The notes below the pieces were generated by a model that ran no database searches, was not told the DNA's origin, and worked only from the letters and a program-made list of their open reading frames with translations. The position numbers and the translations under genes are program-made. A stretch of DNA of 64,000 nucleotides from Variovorax sp. OV329 (lineage in GTDB: Bacteria; Pseudomonadota; Gammaproteobacteria; Burkholderiales; Burkholderiaceae_C): assembly GCF_900114785.1 (NCBI RefSeq), contig NZ_FOUG01000004.1, positions 62,001-126,000 of the forward strand, given 5' to 3'. Of this stretch, positions 8,549-17,457 are shown in pieces. Numbering within the stretch: the stretch's first letter is position 1; the number at the start of each line of letters is the position of its first letter.

Positions 8549-9367
8549 ATGAAGCTCCAACTCCTATCCGACCTGCACCTGGAATCGCATCCCAAGTTCG
8601 AGGTCGGGCCGGCGCCGGGCGCCGACCTGCTGGTGCTGGCCGGGGACATCGGCTCCTACCAGGCGGGCTCGCGGCTGGAGGACACGCTCTTCGGTCTGGA
8701 ACGCTTCTCACCCAGGCACGGCTGGCCGGTGCCGGTGCTCTACGTGCCGGGCAACCACGAGTACGACAACGACGACTTCGACGCGGTCCACCTGCGCCTG
8801 CGCGAGGCCTGCGACGCACTGGGCATCCAGTGGCTGGAGTCGGAAACGCTGCTGATCGATGGCGTGCGCTTCATCGGCAGCACGCTGTGGGCCGACTTCG
8901 ACGCGCTGGTGGATCCGGCGAAGGACTCGATGACCGAGCAGCTGAAGAAGCGCGGCAAGGCCATGCGCGCGGCCAACTACTACCTCAGGACCTGCGCGAC
9001 CACGCGCAACGGCCAGCCCTTCCTGGCCGAGGAAGTGCGCGCCCAGAGCCTGGACAGCCAGGCCTGGCTGCGCGAGGCCTTGGCGCAGCCCTTCGACGGA
9101 ACGACGGTGGTCGTCACGCATTTCGCGCCCAGCCTGGCCAGCGCCGATCCGCGCTACGGCCTCACGCCGGGCACGGCCGGCTTCTGCAATTCGCTGGACG
9201 AGCTGCTGCCCCAGGCGCAGCTGTGGCTGCATGGCCACCTGCATTGCGCCTTCGACTACGTCAAGGACGGCTGCCGCGTGGTGGCCAATCCGCTGGGCTA
9301 TCGCAGCAAGGGCGAGCAGGAAGGCTTCAGGCCGCACTTGCTGATCGAGGTGCCGGCGCCGCGCTGA
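8549..9367 (+). CDS. calcineurin-like metallophosphoesterase
   Basis: A 272-residue cytosolic phosphoesterase with all metal-binding blocks in order: SDLHLE (D-x-H) near residue 8, AGDIGSY (GD), VPGNHEYDN (GNHE), VVTHFAP (H) and LHGHLH (GH-x-H). The substrate cannot be inferred; the group includes nucleotide phosphodiesterases and phosphomonoesterases. No signal peptide. The stop lies 21 bases from the stop of the convergent phoD gene, with no obvious terminator between them. Confidence 0.9.
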   Translation: MKLQLLSDLHLESHPKFEVGPAPGADLLVLAGDIGSYQAGSRLEDTLFGLERFSPRHGWPVPVLYVPGNHEYDNDDFDAVHLRLREACDALGIQWLESETLLIDGVRFIGSTLWADFDALVDPAKDSMTEQLKKRGKAMRAANYYLRTCATTRNGQPFLAEEVRAQSLDSQAWLREALAQPFDGTTVVVTHFAPSLASADPRYGLTPGTAGFCNSLDELLPQAQLWLHGHLHCAFDYVKDGCRVVANPLGYRSKGEQEGFRPHLLIEVPAPR

Positions 9368-9388
9368 GCACGGCCAGGGCGCGCAGAC

Positions 9389-10936
9389 TCAGCCCGCCAT
9401 CACGCCGGCGCGTCCGTCTTCCACGACATAGAGGGCCTGCCGGCCCAGGGGCGCGTCCTTCAGGGCCGGATGTGGCGTGGCGCGGAACTCGCAGCGCGCC
9501 GCGCCGCGGTCGATGTCCAGGAAGGCATAGCCGCGCTCGTCGCCGCGGGCATGGGCGATGTCGGGGTTGTCCAGGCGCATCTTGTCCATGGCCGCCCGGC
9601 TGGCGCCGCGCGAGGTGACCGAGCCGCCGACGAACTCGCTGGCGACGACGGGCGAATCCGCCTCGTTGGGCCGAACGCGCAGGTCGGCCGCGATGAAGCG
9701 GTGCACGTCGCCCCCCAGCGTGACGGCATTGCGCAGCTTCGCATCGGCCATGGCCTGCAGCATGCGCTGGCGGGCCACCGGGTAGCCGTCCCACCCGTCG
9801 GTCCAGGTCTGGCGGCCTTGTGCGGTCTCGATGCTGGTGGCGCTGACCTGCGTGGACTGCGCGAGCAGCTTCCAGCGTGCCTTCGACGTGGCCACGCCTT
9901 CGGCCAGCCAGCGCTCCTGGGCCGTGCCGAGCATGGTGCGCGCGGGGTCGGCGAGCTCGGCGCAGTTGGTCAGCATGCGGCCGTGGTCCATCTGCGGATC
10001 GGCGCAGGCGTGGTGGCTGCGGTACTGGCGGCAGTCCAGGGTCCAGATGTCGGCCAGGTCGCCCCAGGCGAAGCGGTCGTGGATGCGCATGTCGGGGCCC
10101 TGCGGCGCCAGCGCCAGCGGCATGTGCTCGAAGTAGGCCCGGTAGGCGGCGGCGCGGCGCCGCAGGAACTGCTCGGTGCCGGTGGGCGCGGGCTCGCGGT
10201 CCGAAGCGTAGTCGTTGACCACCTCGTGGTCGTCCCAGGTCAGGATCCAGGGGTGCGCCGCATGCGCGGCCTGCAGGTCCGCATCGCGCTTGTAGTGGGC
10301 GTGGCGGGCGCGGTATTCGTCCAGCGTGAGCGGCACCGGCCCGTCGTGGCGGCGCTGCGCCAGCGATGGGCCGATGTGCCCTTCGTAGATGTAGTCGCCC
10401 ACGAAGACCACTGCGTCGAGATCGCGCCCGGCGATCTCGCGGTGCGCGGCGTAGAAGCCGTATTCGTAGTGCTGGCAGGAAGCCAGCGCCAGCCGCAGGC
10501 GCGCCACCGCGGCACCGGCCGCCGGCGCGGTGCGCGTGCGGCCCACCGGGCTCGCTGCGTCGCCGCAGGTGAAGCGATACCAGTAGCTGCGCTGCGGCGC
10601 GAGCCCGTTCACCTGCACGTGCACGCTGAAGGCGCGCGCCGCATCGGTCACTTGCTCGCCGGCGGCGACGCGCTGGCGCAGCGCCTCGTCGGCGAAGACT
10701 TCCCAGCGCACCTGGCAAGGTGGACGCGCATCGCGCTCGGCGGATTCCTCGCCCAGGGGCGCGAGCCGGGTCCACAGCACCACGCTGCCTTCGCGCGGCA
10801 TGCCGCTGGCCACGCCCAGCCCGAAGGGATCGCTGCGCCAGCGGGGCGCTTCCTGCCCGTTGGAAGGACGCGGCAGGGCCCACGCACCCAGCGCAATGCA
10901 AAGTGCAGCACGGTTCAGCTCTCGGCGATTCAGCAT
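9389..10936 (-). CDS. phoD: PhoD-family alkaline phosphatase/phosphodiesterase
   Basis: A 515-residue exported metallophosphatase. The N-terminus MLNRRELNRAALCIALG carries an arginine pair and a hydrophobic core ending near NGQEA, consistent with Tat export as for other PhoD enzymes. The PhoD_N module begins at FGLGVASGMPREGSVVLWTR. The catalytic domain shows LALASCQHYEYGFY, VFVGDYIYEG (metal-binding Asp) and WDDHEVVNDY. It releases phosphate from phosphodiesters or monoesters outside the cytoplasm. The start at 10936 precedes the signal peptide; earlier in-frame ATGs would run into the divergent dadA gene. Only 40 bases separate the two starts. No Pho box was identified. Confidence 0.88.
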   Translation of the reverse strand: MLNRRELNRAALCIALGAWALPRPSNGQEAPRWRSDPFGLGVASGMPREGSVVLWTRLAPLGEESAERDARPPCQVRWEVFADEALRQRVAAGEQVTDAARAFSVHVQVNGLAPQRSYWYRFTCGDAASPVGRTRTAPAAGAAVARLRLALASCQHYEYGFYAAHREIAGRDLDAVVFVGDYIYEGHIGPSLAQRRHDGPVPLTLDEYRARHAHYKRDADLQAAHAAHPWILTWDDHEVVNDYASDREPAPTGTEQFLRRRAAAYRAYFEHMPLALAPQGPDMRIHDRFAWGDLADIWTLDCRQYRSHHACADPQMDHGRMLTNCAELADPARTMLGTAQERWLAEGVATSKARWKLLAQSTQVSATSIETAQGRQTWTDGWDGYPVARQRMLQAMADAKLRNAVTLGGDVHRFIAADLRVRPNEADSPVVASEFVGGSVTSRGASRAAMDKMRLDNPDIAHARGDERGYAFLDIDRGAARCEFRATPHPALKDAPLGRQALYVVEDGRAGVMAG

Positions 10937-10976
10937 GGCGCGGATTGTGGCGCGGGATAGGCCACACTCCGGGCCC

Positions 10977-12287
10977 ATGAAAGTCATTGTTCTTGGCGCC
11001 GGCATCATCGGCGTCAGCACCGCGTGGCATCTTCTGGAGCGCGGTCACGAAGTCACCCTGGTCGATCGACAGCCCGATGCAGCCCTCGAAACCAGCGCCG
11101 GCAATGCCGGGCAGATCTCCGTCAGCTACTGCGAGCCCTGGGCCTACAAGGGCGCGCCGCTGCAGATCCTGAAGTGGATGTTCCGCAAGGAAGCGCCCCT
11201 GCTGTTCAGGCCGCAGGCCGACTGGCAGCAGTGGCGCTGGGGCCTGGCCTTCCTGGGGCAGTGCAACGACAAGGCCTTCGCGCGCAACGTGGCGCAGCTG
11301 GTGGCCCTGGGCGCCTACAGCCACGAGGCACTGCGCGACGTGGTCAGCATGACCGGCATCGAGTACGACCGGATCGAACGCGGCATCGCCCACTACTTCA
11401 CCAGCCGCAAGTCGCTCGACGAGGCGGCGCAGGCTGTCGAGCTGATGCGCGCGCACGGCGTGCAGCGCCAGGTGCTCACGCGCGACGAACTGCTGGCCAT
11501 CGAGCCGGCCTTCCGCGGCTGGGGGGAGCAGCACATCGTGGGCGGCACCTACACGGCCAGCGATGAATCGGGCGACGCGCGCAGCTTCACGCAGGCGCTC
11601 GCGCGGCACTGCGCGCGGCTGGGCGCGCGCATGCTCTTCGGCCGCACGGTGCACGGCATCGAGGTGGAGGGCAACGAGGTCAAGGCGGTGCACGTGAGCG
11701 CGGGCAGCGGCGAGGACTCGGCCAGCAACGACGTCTCGCTGCAGGCCGATGCGGTGGTGGTGGCCTGCGGCTCCTACAGCGCACCGCTGCTGCGCAGCGT
11801 GGGCGTGGACCTGCCCATCTACCCCGGCAAGGGCTACTCGGCCACCTTCCGCATCCTGCAGCCCGAGGCCGCGCCCTGGATCAGCACCATCGACGACGAG
11901 GTGCAATGCGCCATGACGCGCATGGGCAGCCACCTGCGCGTGGCAGGCACCATCGAGCTGGCCGGCTTCGACACCTCGCTGGACACGCCCCTGGCACGCG
12001 CCCGCTGCGATCTGCTCAAGCGCCGCGTCGAAGAGGTGCTGCCCGGCGTGTGCGACACGCGCAGCGAGGCCGAGGGCGGCGAGCCGCACTACTGGACCGG
12101 CCTTCGCCCGGCCACGCCGACGAACATCCCCTTCATCGGCCAGACCCGCGTGAGCAAGCTGTGGGTGAACGCCGGCCACGGCACGCTGGGCTGGACCCAT
12201 GGCGCCGGCTCGGGCAAGGCCATTGCCGCGCTCATCAGCGGCGACCGCCAGCCCATCGAAGGCTTCGGCTTCCTCGGCGCCGCCTGA
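10977..12287 (+). CDS. dadA: D-amino acid dehydrogenase small subunit-type FAD enzyme
   Basis: A 436-residue membrane-associated flavoprotein oxidising D-amino acids to 2-oxo acids and ammonia with electrons passed to the respiratory chain. The N-terminal FAD fold GAGIIGVSTAWHLLERGHEV is intact. The C-terminal half has YPGKGYSATF and GLRPATPTNIPFIGQT, typical of DadA. The start ATG begins the nucleotide-binding strand directly. No alanine racemase (dadX) or Lrp-type regulator is adjacent, so the substrate is not indicated by context. The next gene starts 12 bases downstream and is probably co-transcribed. Confidence 0.9.
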   Translation: MKVIVLGAGIIGVSTAWHLLERGHEVTLVDRQPDAALETSAGNAGQISVSYCEPWAYKGAPLQILKWMFRKEAPLLFRPQADWQQWRWGLAFLGQCNDKAFARNVAQLVALGAYSHEALRDVVSMTGIEYDRIERGIAHYFTSRKSLDEAAQAVELMRAHGVQRQVLTRDELLAIEPAFRGWGEQHIVGGTYTASDESGDARSFTQALARHCARLGARMLFGRTVHGIEVEGNEVKAVHVSAGSGEDSASNDVSLQADAVVVACGSYSAPLLRSVGVDLPIYPGKGYSATFRILQPEAAPWISTIDDEVQCAMTRMGSHLRVAGTIELAGFDTSLDTPLARARCDLLKRRVEEVLPGVCDTRSEAEGGEPHYWTGLRPATPTNIPFIGQTRVSKLWVNAGHGTLGWTHGAGSGKAIAALISGDRQPIEGFGFLGAA

Positions 12288-12299
12288 CAAGATCACGCC

Positions 12300-13529
12300 A
12301 TGCTGAACGCGCTGTGGCTGGGCTTTTTCATCGCGGCGGCCATCGCCGGCTTCGCGCGCTGGCTGGGCGCGGGCGATGCGACGGTGTTCGCAGCCATGGT
12401 CGAGAGCCTCTTCGCGATGGCCAAGCTGGCGGTGGAGGTGATGGTTCTGCTCTTCGGCACGCTCACGCTGTGGCTGGGCTTCCTGCGCATTGCCGAGGCC
12501 GCCGGGCTGGTGAGCGCGCTGGCGCGCTGGCTGGGGCCGCTGTTCAAGCGGCTGATGCCTGAAGTGCCCGAGGGCCATCCGGCCCTGGGCCTGATCACGC
12601 TCAACTTCGCGGCCAATGCGCTGGGCCTGGACAACGCGGCCACGCCCATCGGCCTGAAGGCGATGCGCGAGCTGCAGGCGCTCAACCCCAGCCCGGTCAG
12701 CGCCAGCAACGCGCAGATCCTGTTCCTGGTGCTCAACGCGTCCTCGCTCACGCTGCTGCCGGTGAGCATCTTCATGTACCGCGCGCAGCAGGGCGCGGCC
12801 GACCCGACGCTGGTGTTCCTGCCGATCCTGCTGGCCACCAGCGCCTCGACGCTGGTGGGGCTGCTGACGGTGGCGGTGGCGCAGCGCCTGCGCCTGTGGG
12901 ACCCGGTGGTGCTGGCCTACCTGCTGCCGCTGGCCCTGGGCCTGGGCGCCTTCATGGCCCTGCTGGCCAGCCTGAGCGCGGCGGCCCTGGCCTCGCTGTC
13001 CTCGCTGATGGGCAACCTGGTGCTCTTCGGGCTGATCCTGCTCTTCCTCGTGCTCGGCGCCATCAGGAAGGTGGGCGTGTACGAGCGCTTCATCGAGGGC
13101 GCGAAGGAAGGCTTCGACGTGGCGAAGAACCTGCTGCCCTACCTGGTGGCCATGCTGTGTGCCATCGGCGTGCTGCGGGCCTCGGGCGCGCTGGACCTGG
13201 TGCTGGACGGCATCCGCTGGGCCGTGGCGCAGACCGGCTGGGACACCCGCTTCGTCGACGCTCTGCCAACGGCGCTGGTGAAGCCTTTCTCGGGCAGCGC
13301 GGCGCGGGCCATGCTCATCGAGACCATGCAGAGCCACGGCGTGGACAGCTTCCCGGCCCTGGCCGCGGCCACCATCCAGGGCAGCACCGAGACCACCTTC
13401 TACGTGCTGGCGGTGTACTTCGGCGCAGTGGGCATCCAGCGCGCGCGGCACGCGGTGACCTGCGCGCTGCTGGCCGAGCTGGCCGGCGTGGTGGCGGCCA
13501 TCGCCGTGAGCTACTGGTTCTTCGGCTGA
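12300..13529 (+). CDS. nucleoside-recognition (Gate) domain membrane protein, SpmA-SpmB fusion type
   Basis: A 409-residue polytopic membrane protein. The N-terminal half matches SpmA-type proteins (ITLNFAANALGLDNAATPIG) and the C-terminal half matches SpmB (YERFIEGAKEGFDVAKNLLPYLVAML and a later QGSTETTFYVLAVYFG). Both halves carry the Gate domain of the nucleoside-recognition family. In Bacillus the two halves are separate spore-maturation proteins; here they are fused in an organism not expected to sporulate, so the transport role is unknown. The gene follows dadA by 12 bases. Confidence 0.85.
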   Translation: MLNALWLGFFIAAAIAGFARWLGAGDATVFAAMVESLFAMAKLAVEVMVLLFGTLTLWLGFLRIAEAAGLVSALARWLGPLFKRLMPEVPEGHPALGLITLNFAANALGLDNAATPIGLKAMRELQALNPSPVSASNAQILFLVLNASSLTLLPVSIFMYRAQQGAADPTLVFLPILLATSASTLVGLLTVAVAQRLRLWDPVVLAYLLPLALGLGAFMALLASLSAAALASLSSLMGNLVLFGLILLFLVLGAIRKVGVYERFIEGAKEGFDVAKNLLPYLVAMLCAIGVLRASGALDLVLDGIRWAVAQTGWDTRFVDALPTALVKPFSGSAARAMLIETMQSHGVDSFPALAAATIQGSTETTFYVLAVYFGAVGIQRARHAVTCALLAELAGVVAAIAVSYWFFG

Positions 13530-13633
13530 GGGGCGCCGGCAAGGCCATGTCGCGCTTGCGCGGCGCGATCGCGCCCGTTCGGCCAGAATAGGCGCCCCGC
13601 CCCTGCCGGCGGCAGCACTTCCTGCCTTCCAAC

Positions 13634-14143
13634 GTGAGTCCACCCCAACGGGCGCAAGCGCCCTCCTTCACCAACGACGAGTTCCGCGCCGCGCTGGGCA
13701 ATTTCGCCACCGGCGTCACCATCGTCACGGCGCGCTCGTCCAACGGCAGCCTGGTGGGGCTCACGGCCAACTCCTTCAACTCGGTCTCGCTGTCGCCGCC
13801 GCTGGTGCTGTGGAGCCTGGCACGCAGCGCTGGATCGATGCCCGCATTGCGCACCGGCTCGCACTACGCCATCAACATCCTGGCGGCCAGCCAGAAGGAC
13901 CTGGCGGAGCGCTTCGCCACCCGCAACGTGGACCGCTGGGCCGACGTGCAGTACAGCACCGGCATCGGCGGCGCGCCGGTGCTGGACGGCTGCGTGGCCA
14001 GCTTCGAGTGCTTCAACCGCAGCCGCTACGACGAGGGCGACCACGTCATCTTCGTGGGCGAGGTGGAGCGCTGCACGCACCGCCCGGGCGCGGCGCCGCT
14101 GCTGTTCCACGGCGGGCGCTTCTACACCGAGCATCCGCTGTGA
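13634..14143 (+). CDS. flavin reductase-like (HpaC-type) protein
   Basis: A 169-residue FMN-binding split-barrel protein. The block FRAALGNFATGVTIVTA, then GLTANSFNSVSLSPPLVLWSL, is the standard flavin reductase opening; the C-terminal GGRFYTEH is also typical. Such proteins reduce FMN or FAD with NAD(P)H to feed two-component monooxygenases, or act as flavin-dependent oxidoreductases themselves. No monooxygenase partner is adjacent. The start is a GTG; no clear Shine-Dalgarno sequence is visible, so the exact start is uncertain by a few codons. Confidence 0.85.
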   Translation: MSPPQRAQAPSFTNDEFRAALGNFATGVTIVTARSSNGSLVGLTANSFNSVSLSPPLVLWSLARSAGSMPALRTGSHYAINILAASQKDLAERFATRNVDRWADVQYSTGIGGAPVLDGCVASFECFNRSRYDEGDHVIFVGEVERCTHRPGAAPLLFHGGRFYTEHPL

Positions 14144-14177
14144 TGCCGGGCCACCCCATCGGAACCACCGCCTCTTC

Positions 14178-15068
14178 ATGATCGCCCGCAAGGACCACCT
14201 CGACACCCTCGCCGTCTCGCTTCTCATCGCCTGCTGCGCCTTCTGGGGGCTTCAGCAGATCCTGATCAAGACCACGGTGGCCGAGGTGCCGCCGCTGTGG
14301 CAGGCATCGATCCGCATGTCGGGCGCGGTGGTGCTGCTGTGGGCCTGGTGCATGGCGCGGGGCGTGAAGCTGTTCGAGCGGGACGGCACCCTGTGGAGCG
14401 GCCTGCTGGCCGGCGCGCTGTTCGCGGCCGAGTTCACCTGCATCTACATCGGGCTGCAGCACACCAGCGCCTCGCGGCTCACGGTGTTCCTCTACACCTC
14501 GCCCTTCGTGGTGGCGCTGCTGCTGCCGCGCTTCGTGCCGGCCGAGCGCCTGCGCGGCGTGCAGTGGGTGGGGCTGGCCATTGCCTTCGCCGGCGTGGTC
14601 GTGGCCTTCAGCGAGAGCTTCGGCCACAGCTCCAGCTCGATGCTGCACGGCGACGCGCTGGCCCTGCTGGCCGGCGTGCTGTGGGGGCTGACTACGCTGG
14701 CCATCCGCACCACGAAGCTGGCCACGGCCAGCGCGGAGAAGACGCTCTTCTATCAGATCGCCGTCACCGCGGCGGTCTCGCCTTTCCTCTCACTGATGCT
14801 GGGCGAAAGCTGGAGCTTCTCGTACTCGGGCTATGCGTGGCTGTCGGTCGGCCTGCAGACCGTCATCGGCGCCTTCGCCAGCTACCTGGCGTGGATGTGG
14901 ATGCTGCGGCACTACCCGGCCACGCGCATCTCCTCCTTCACCTTCCTCACGCCGCTGTTCGCGCTGGTCTTCGGCGTGGCGCTGCTCAAGGAGCCGCTCA
15001 CGCTGCAGCTGGTGCTGGCGCTGGGCGGCGTGGGGCTGGGCATCCTGCTGGTGAACCGGCGCGCCTGA
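14178..15068 (+). CDS. EamA/DMT-family membrane transporter
   Basis: A 296-residue inner-membrane protein with about ten hydrophobic helices arranged as two EamA repeats (about residues 12-145 and 158-293). The second ends with TRISSFTFLTPLFALVFGVALL, a typical DMT signature. Such proteins export or import small metabolites; the substrate cannot be read from sequence. The start lies 34 bases after the flavin reductase stop, so co-transcription is likely. Its stop is 15 bases from the stop of the convergent TAXI gene. Confidence 0.88.
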   Translation: MIARKDHLDTLAVSLLIACCAFWGLQQILIKTTVAEVPPLWQASIRMSGAVVLLWAWCMARGVKLFERDGTLWSGLLAGALFAAEFTCIYIGLQHTSASRLTVFLYTSPFVVALLLPRFVPAERLRGVQWVGLAIAFAGVVVAFSESFGHSSSSMLHGDALALLAGVLWGLTTLAIRTTKLATASAEKTLFYQIAVTAAVSPFLSLMLGESWSFSYSGYAWLSVGLQTVIGAFASYLAWMWMLRHYPATRISSFTFLTPLFALVFGVALLKEPLTLQLVLALGGVGLGILLVNRRA

Positions 15069-15083
15069 GGCGCGGCGTCTCCC

Positions 15084-16226
15084 TCAGCGCTTGCAAAGGC
15101 CCAGCACCATCTCCTGCTCGGTGCAGGCGCCGGTGCGAGGCGGCGTGCTCTGGTCGGCAGCGGCCGAGCTGCGCGGCTGCTGGCCGGCGGCGCAGTTGCG
15201 CAAGCGCCTTTCCACCGGCGCGTAGTAGCGCCAGTCGCGGCCCAGCGGCGGCAGCTCCATCTTCACCTGCTTCCACTTGGGATGGCCGCTGGCCTGCAGC
15301 TTGTCGAAGTTGGCGCACAGCGAGTCGGCAAAGCGGCCAAGGTTGACCACGGTGGACTGCAGGCCGTAGTCGTAGGTCACCAGGAAGGCCTTCACGGTGA
15401 GCGTGGGAATGTCGGCCGTGAGCCACGAGGGATAGCTGCTGGCGCGGATGGTGGCCGGGAAGTAGGTCTTGCGGGCGCGCGCGCTTTCCAGCGCCGACTC
15501 GTCCAGCTTGAGGATCTTGATGAACTTGCGCGCGTCGGGCTGCATGTCCGAGAAGAGCTTCGCGGGCTGGCCGGCCACGATGATGGCCACGTCGATGGTC
15601 TTGTCCACGGTGAGCTGGATGAGCGCTTCCTCGTTGCTGAGGTACCTGGCGTTCTCGGCGGGAATGGGCTCGTTGAACATCAGCTGGTAGAGCGTGCGTG
15701 CGCTCAGCGCGGTGCCGCTGCCGATGGGCCCCACGCTGATCTTCTTGTTCTTGATCTCGTGGATGGAACTCAAGGGCGCGTCTGCCCGCGCGACGAAATA
15801 GATCTCCTCGTCGTACAGCGGCATGATCACGCGCAGCGGCTTGATGATCTTGCCGGCCTCGGCGTTGCCGGCCTTGGCCTCGTCCAGGAAGGCCTGGAAC
15901 ACGTCGGACTGCACCAGCGACAGCTTCACGTCGGGCTCGAAGCGCATGCGCCGCACGTTCTCGGCCGATCCCTTGGACTCCAGCACCTCCAGCTCGATGC
16001 CCGCGGGCTCGGCCACGATCTTGGCCAGGTCGCGCCCGATCTGGACGTAGGTGCCGGTCTTGGAGGCCGTGACGATCTTGTATTGCACGAGGGGGGCCGC
16101 CGGCGCCGCCGCCGCGGGCGCACGGCCAGCGGGTGGGCGGGTGTTCTGCGCGGCCGCGGGTGCACCGAGCAGCGCGGCCACAGCCGCCATCAGCATCAAC
16201 CGTGTCAGCATCGATCGGATCGGCAT
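15084..16226 (-). CDS. TAXI-family TRAP-type solute-binding protein
   Basis: A 380-residue periplasmic binding protein. The ATG at 16226 has GAGGAG seven bases upstream. The signal peptide ends near AAAQ, followed by a Pro/Ala-rich linker. The core begins YKIVTASKTGTYVQIGRDLA, the usual TAXI opening, with SKGSAENVRRM and GPIGSGTALSART later. TAXI proteins feed fused TRAP permeases; none is in the window. The C-terminal 45 residues (two Cys, Ser/Ala-rich) extend beyond the usual fold. The gene follows the zinc-ribbon membrane protein by 23 bases and is probably translated from the same message. Confidence 0.88.
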   Translation of the reverse strand: MPIRSMLTRLMLMAAVAALLGAPAAAQNTRPPAGRAPAAAAPAAPLVQYKIVTASKTGTYVQIGRDLAKIVAEPAGIELEVLESKGSAENVRRMRFEPDVKLSLVQSDVFQAFLDEAKAGNAEAGKIIKPLRVIMPLYDEEIYFVARADAPLSSIHEIKNKKISVGPIGSGTALSARTLYQLMFNEPIPAENARYLSNEEALIQLTVDKTIDVAIIVAGQPAKLFSDMQPDARKFIKILKLDESALESARARKTYFPATIRASSYPSWLTADIPTLTVKAFLVTYDYGLQSTVVNLGRFADSLCANFDKLQASGHPKWKQVKMELPPLGRDWRYYAPVERRLRNCAAGQQPRSSAAADQSTPPRTGACTEQEMVLGLCKR

Positions 16227-16249
16227 GGCAGCTCCTCGCGAGTGGTGGG

Positions 16250-17173
16250 TCATCGATTGGGGCACAGGGCCATCGCGGCCAGTGCCTCGGGACAGGGGGC
16301 CGTGCCCTGGGGCGCGGCGGCGGGTGCAGAAACAGGCCCGGCAACGCCGGGTGCTGATGCGGCAGGAGGCGCCGGCGGGGCCGTTGCGGGCGTCGCCGGA
16401 ACAGGGCTCGAGATGGCGCTTTCGCGCGGCGCGGATGCCGTGGCGGCTTCCCTGGATGGCGTGGATGCAGCCGTCGTCGCAGCCGGTGCAGGTGCAGGTG
16501 CCGATGTCGGTGCCGGTGCCGGTGCCGGTGTTGCGGCGGCAGGTTGCACGTCGGTCGCCTTCACCACATCCCGCGCGGCGCCGCCCTGCTCCTTCCCCAC
16601 GGCCGCGCGCAGGCGGTCGCGCTCGGCCGTGAGTTCCAGCACGCGGCGGTCGAAAGCCTGGCGCCGGGCTTTCACGTCGGGGTCGTTGGGATTCAGCGCG
16701 TCCAGGATGTCGAGCTTGAGCTGTACCTCGTTGAGGTCGCCGCGGGCCAGTGCCGACTCGACCTGCGAAAGTGCAGTACCCAACTCCGCGCGGCGGGTGG
16801 ATTCGTCCTGTTCGCCGCGGTAGAGGTCGTGCAGCAGGTACGCGGCCAGCACCACCAGCACGACGGCGGCGATGCCCAGGATCCAGCGCGCCGGCGAAAT
16901 GCCACCGCCCCGCGCCATGCCCGGCGCGAAGGCGGGGTCATCGAAGGGTGGTGACTGGAGAGCGCCCCTTCGCCCGGCCGGCGGCGCGGCCGTGGCGCGC
17001 GGCATGAAATCGGGCCCCAGCGAATCGGTGAGCGTGATGACCTCGGCGTCGGGGCTGATCTCCTGCTCGTGCCCGCAGAAGCGGCAGAAGCGGTCGCCTT
17101 CCTGCAGGAACTGCCCACAATGGCTGCAGCTCACCAGCGAGGCGGTATCGGAGAAGTCGGCCAGGGTCACCAT
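16250..17173 (-). CDS. zinc-ribbon single-pass membrane protein with coiled coil and Pro/Ala-rich tail
   Basis: A 307-residue protein. Cys16, Cys19, Cys30 and Cys33 (CSHC and CRFC) form an N-terminal zinc ribbon on the cytoplasmic side. One hydrophobic helix at about residues 96-116 is followed by a charged helical segment (about 120-190), then a long Ala/Pro/Ser/Thr-rich tail with an APAPAP repeat that should lie in the periplasm. The last residues contain two Cys (CPEALAAMALC), as does the end of the neighbouring TAXI protein (CTEQEMVLGLC), a similarity I find suggestive. No enzymatic domain. It is the first gene of a two-gene operon with the TAXI protein. Confidence 0.75.
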   Translation of the reverse strand: MVTLADFSDTASLVSCSHCGQFLQEGDRFCRFCGHEQEISPDAEVITLTDSLGPDFMPRATAAPPAGRRGALQSPPFDDPAFAPGMARGGGISPARWILGIAAVVLVVLAAYLLHDLYRGEQDESTRRAELGTALSQVESALARGDLNEVQLKLDILDALNPNDPDVKARRQAFDRRVLELTAERDRLRAAVGKEQGGAARDVVKATDVQPAAATPAPAPAPTSAPAPAPAATTAASTPSREAATASAPRESAISSPVPATPATAPPAPPAASAPGVAGPVSAPAAAPQGTAPCPEALAAMALCPNR

Positions 17174-17457
17174 GCTCTGACTCGCCGCAGATCGGTTCGC
17201 GTCGTGCCGCGTTGCCTACCGGGGCCTGAAGGCGCGGGAAGCCGTGCGGGCCCCTTCGCGCCACGCGGGGGGCACGAGACAGCGCCTGGCAAGCCTTGGC
17301 GAGTCCGGCTGTTCCTTCGATGCGGCCATCTGCGCTCCTCTCTTGGGCTGCCCTGGCGGCAGGCCCGGGCTTGTTCTGAGGAACATCCTAAGCCCGTCGG
17401 CGCGGGCCTGTCGAGGGCGACACCCCCAGGGTCGCGCTTATGGCGTAGGAGAGAAGC

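Noticed and set aside
10937..11020. Longer N-terminus for PhoD from an ATG at 11020
   Set aside because: It would overlap the start of the divergent dadA gene and place the signal peptide internally.
13530..13633. Terminator formed by GGGGCGCC and GGCGCCCC after the SpmA-SpmB gene
   Set aside because: The arms are more than 50 bases apart and no T-run follows.
9327..13643. A 1438-codon open frame on the minus strand across dadA and the SpmA-SpmB gene
   Set aside because: It is antisense to two clearly conserved genes and its translation is Arg/Ala/Gly/His-rich, as expected from GC-rich codon bias; only the phoD part in another frame is real.
17174..17457. Possible gene in the 284-base gap before the MBL hydrolase stop
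   Set aside because: Short frames only, without ribosome site or conserved wording; contains GC-rich inverted repeats at most.
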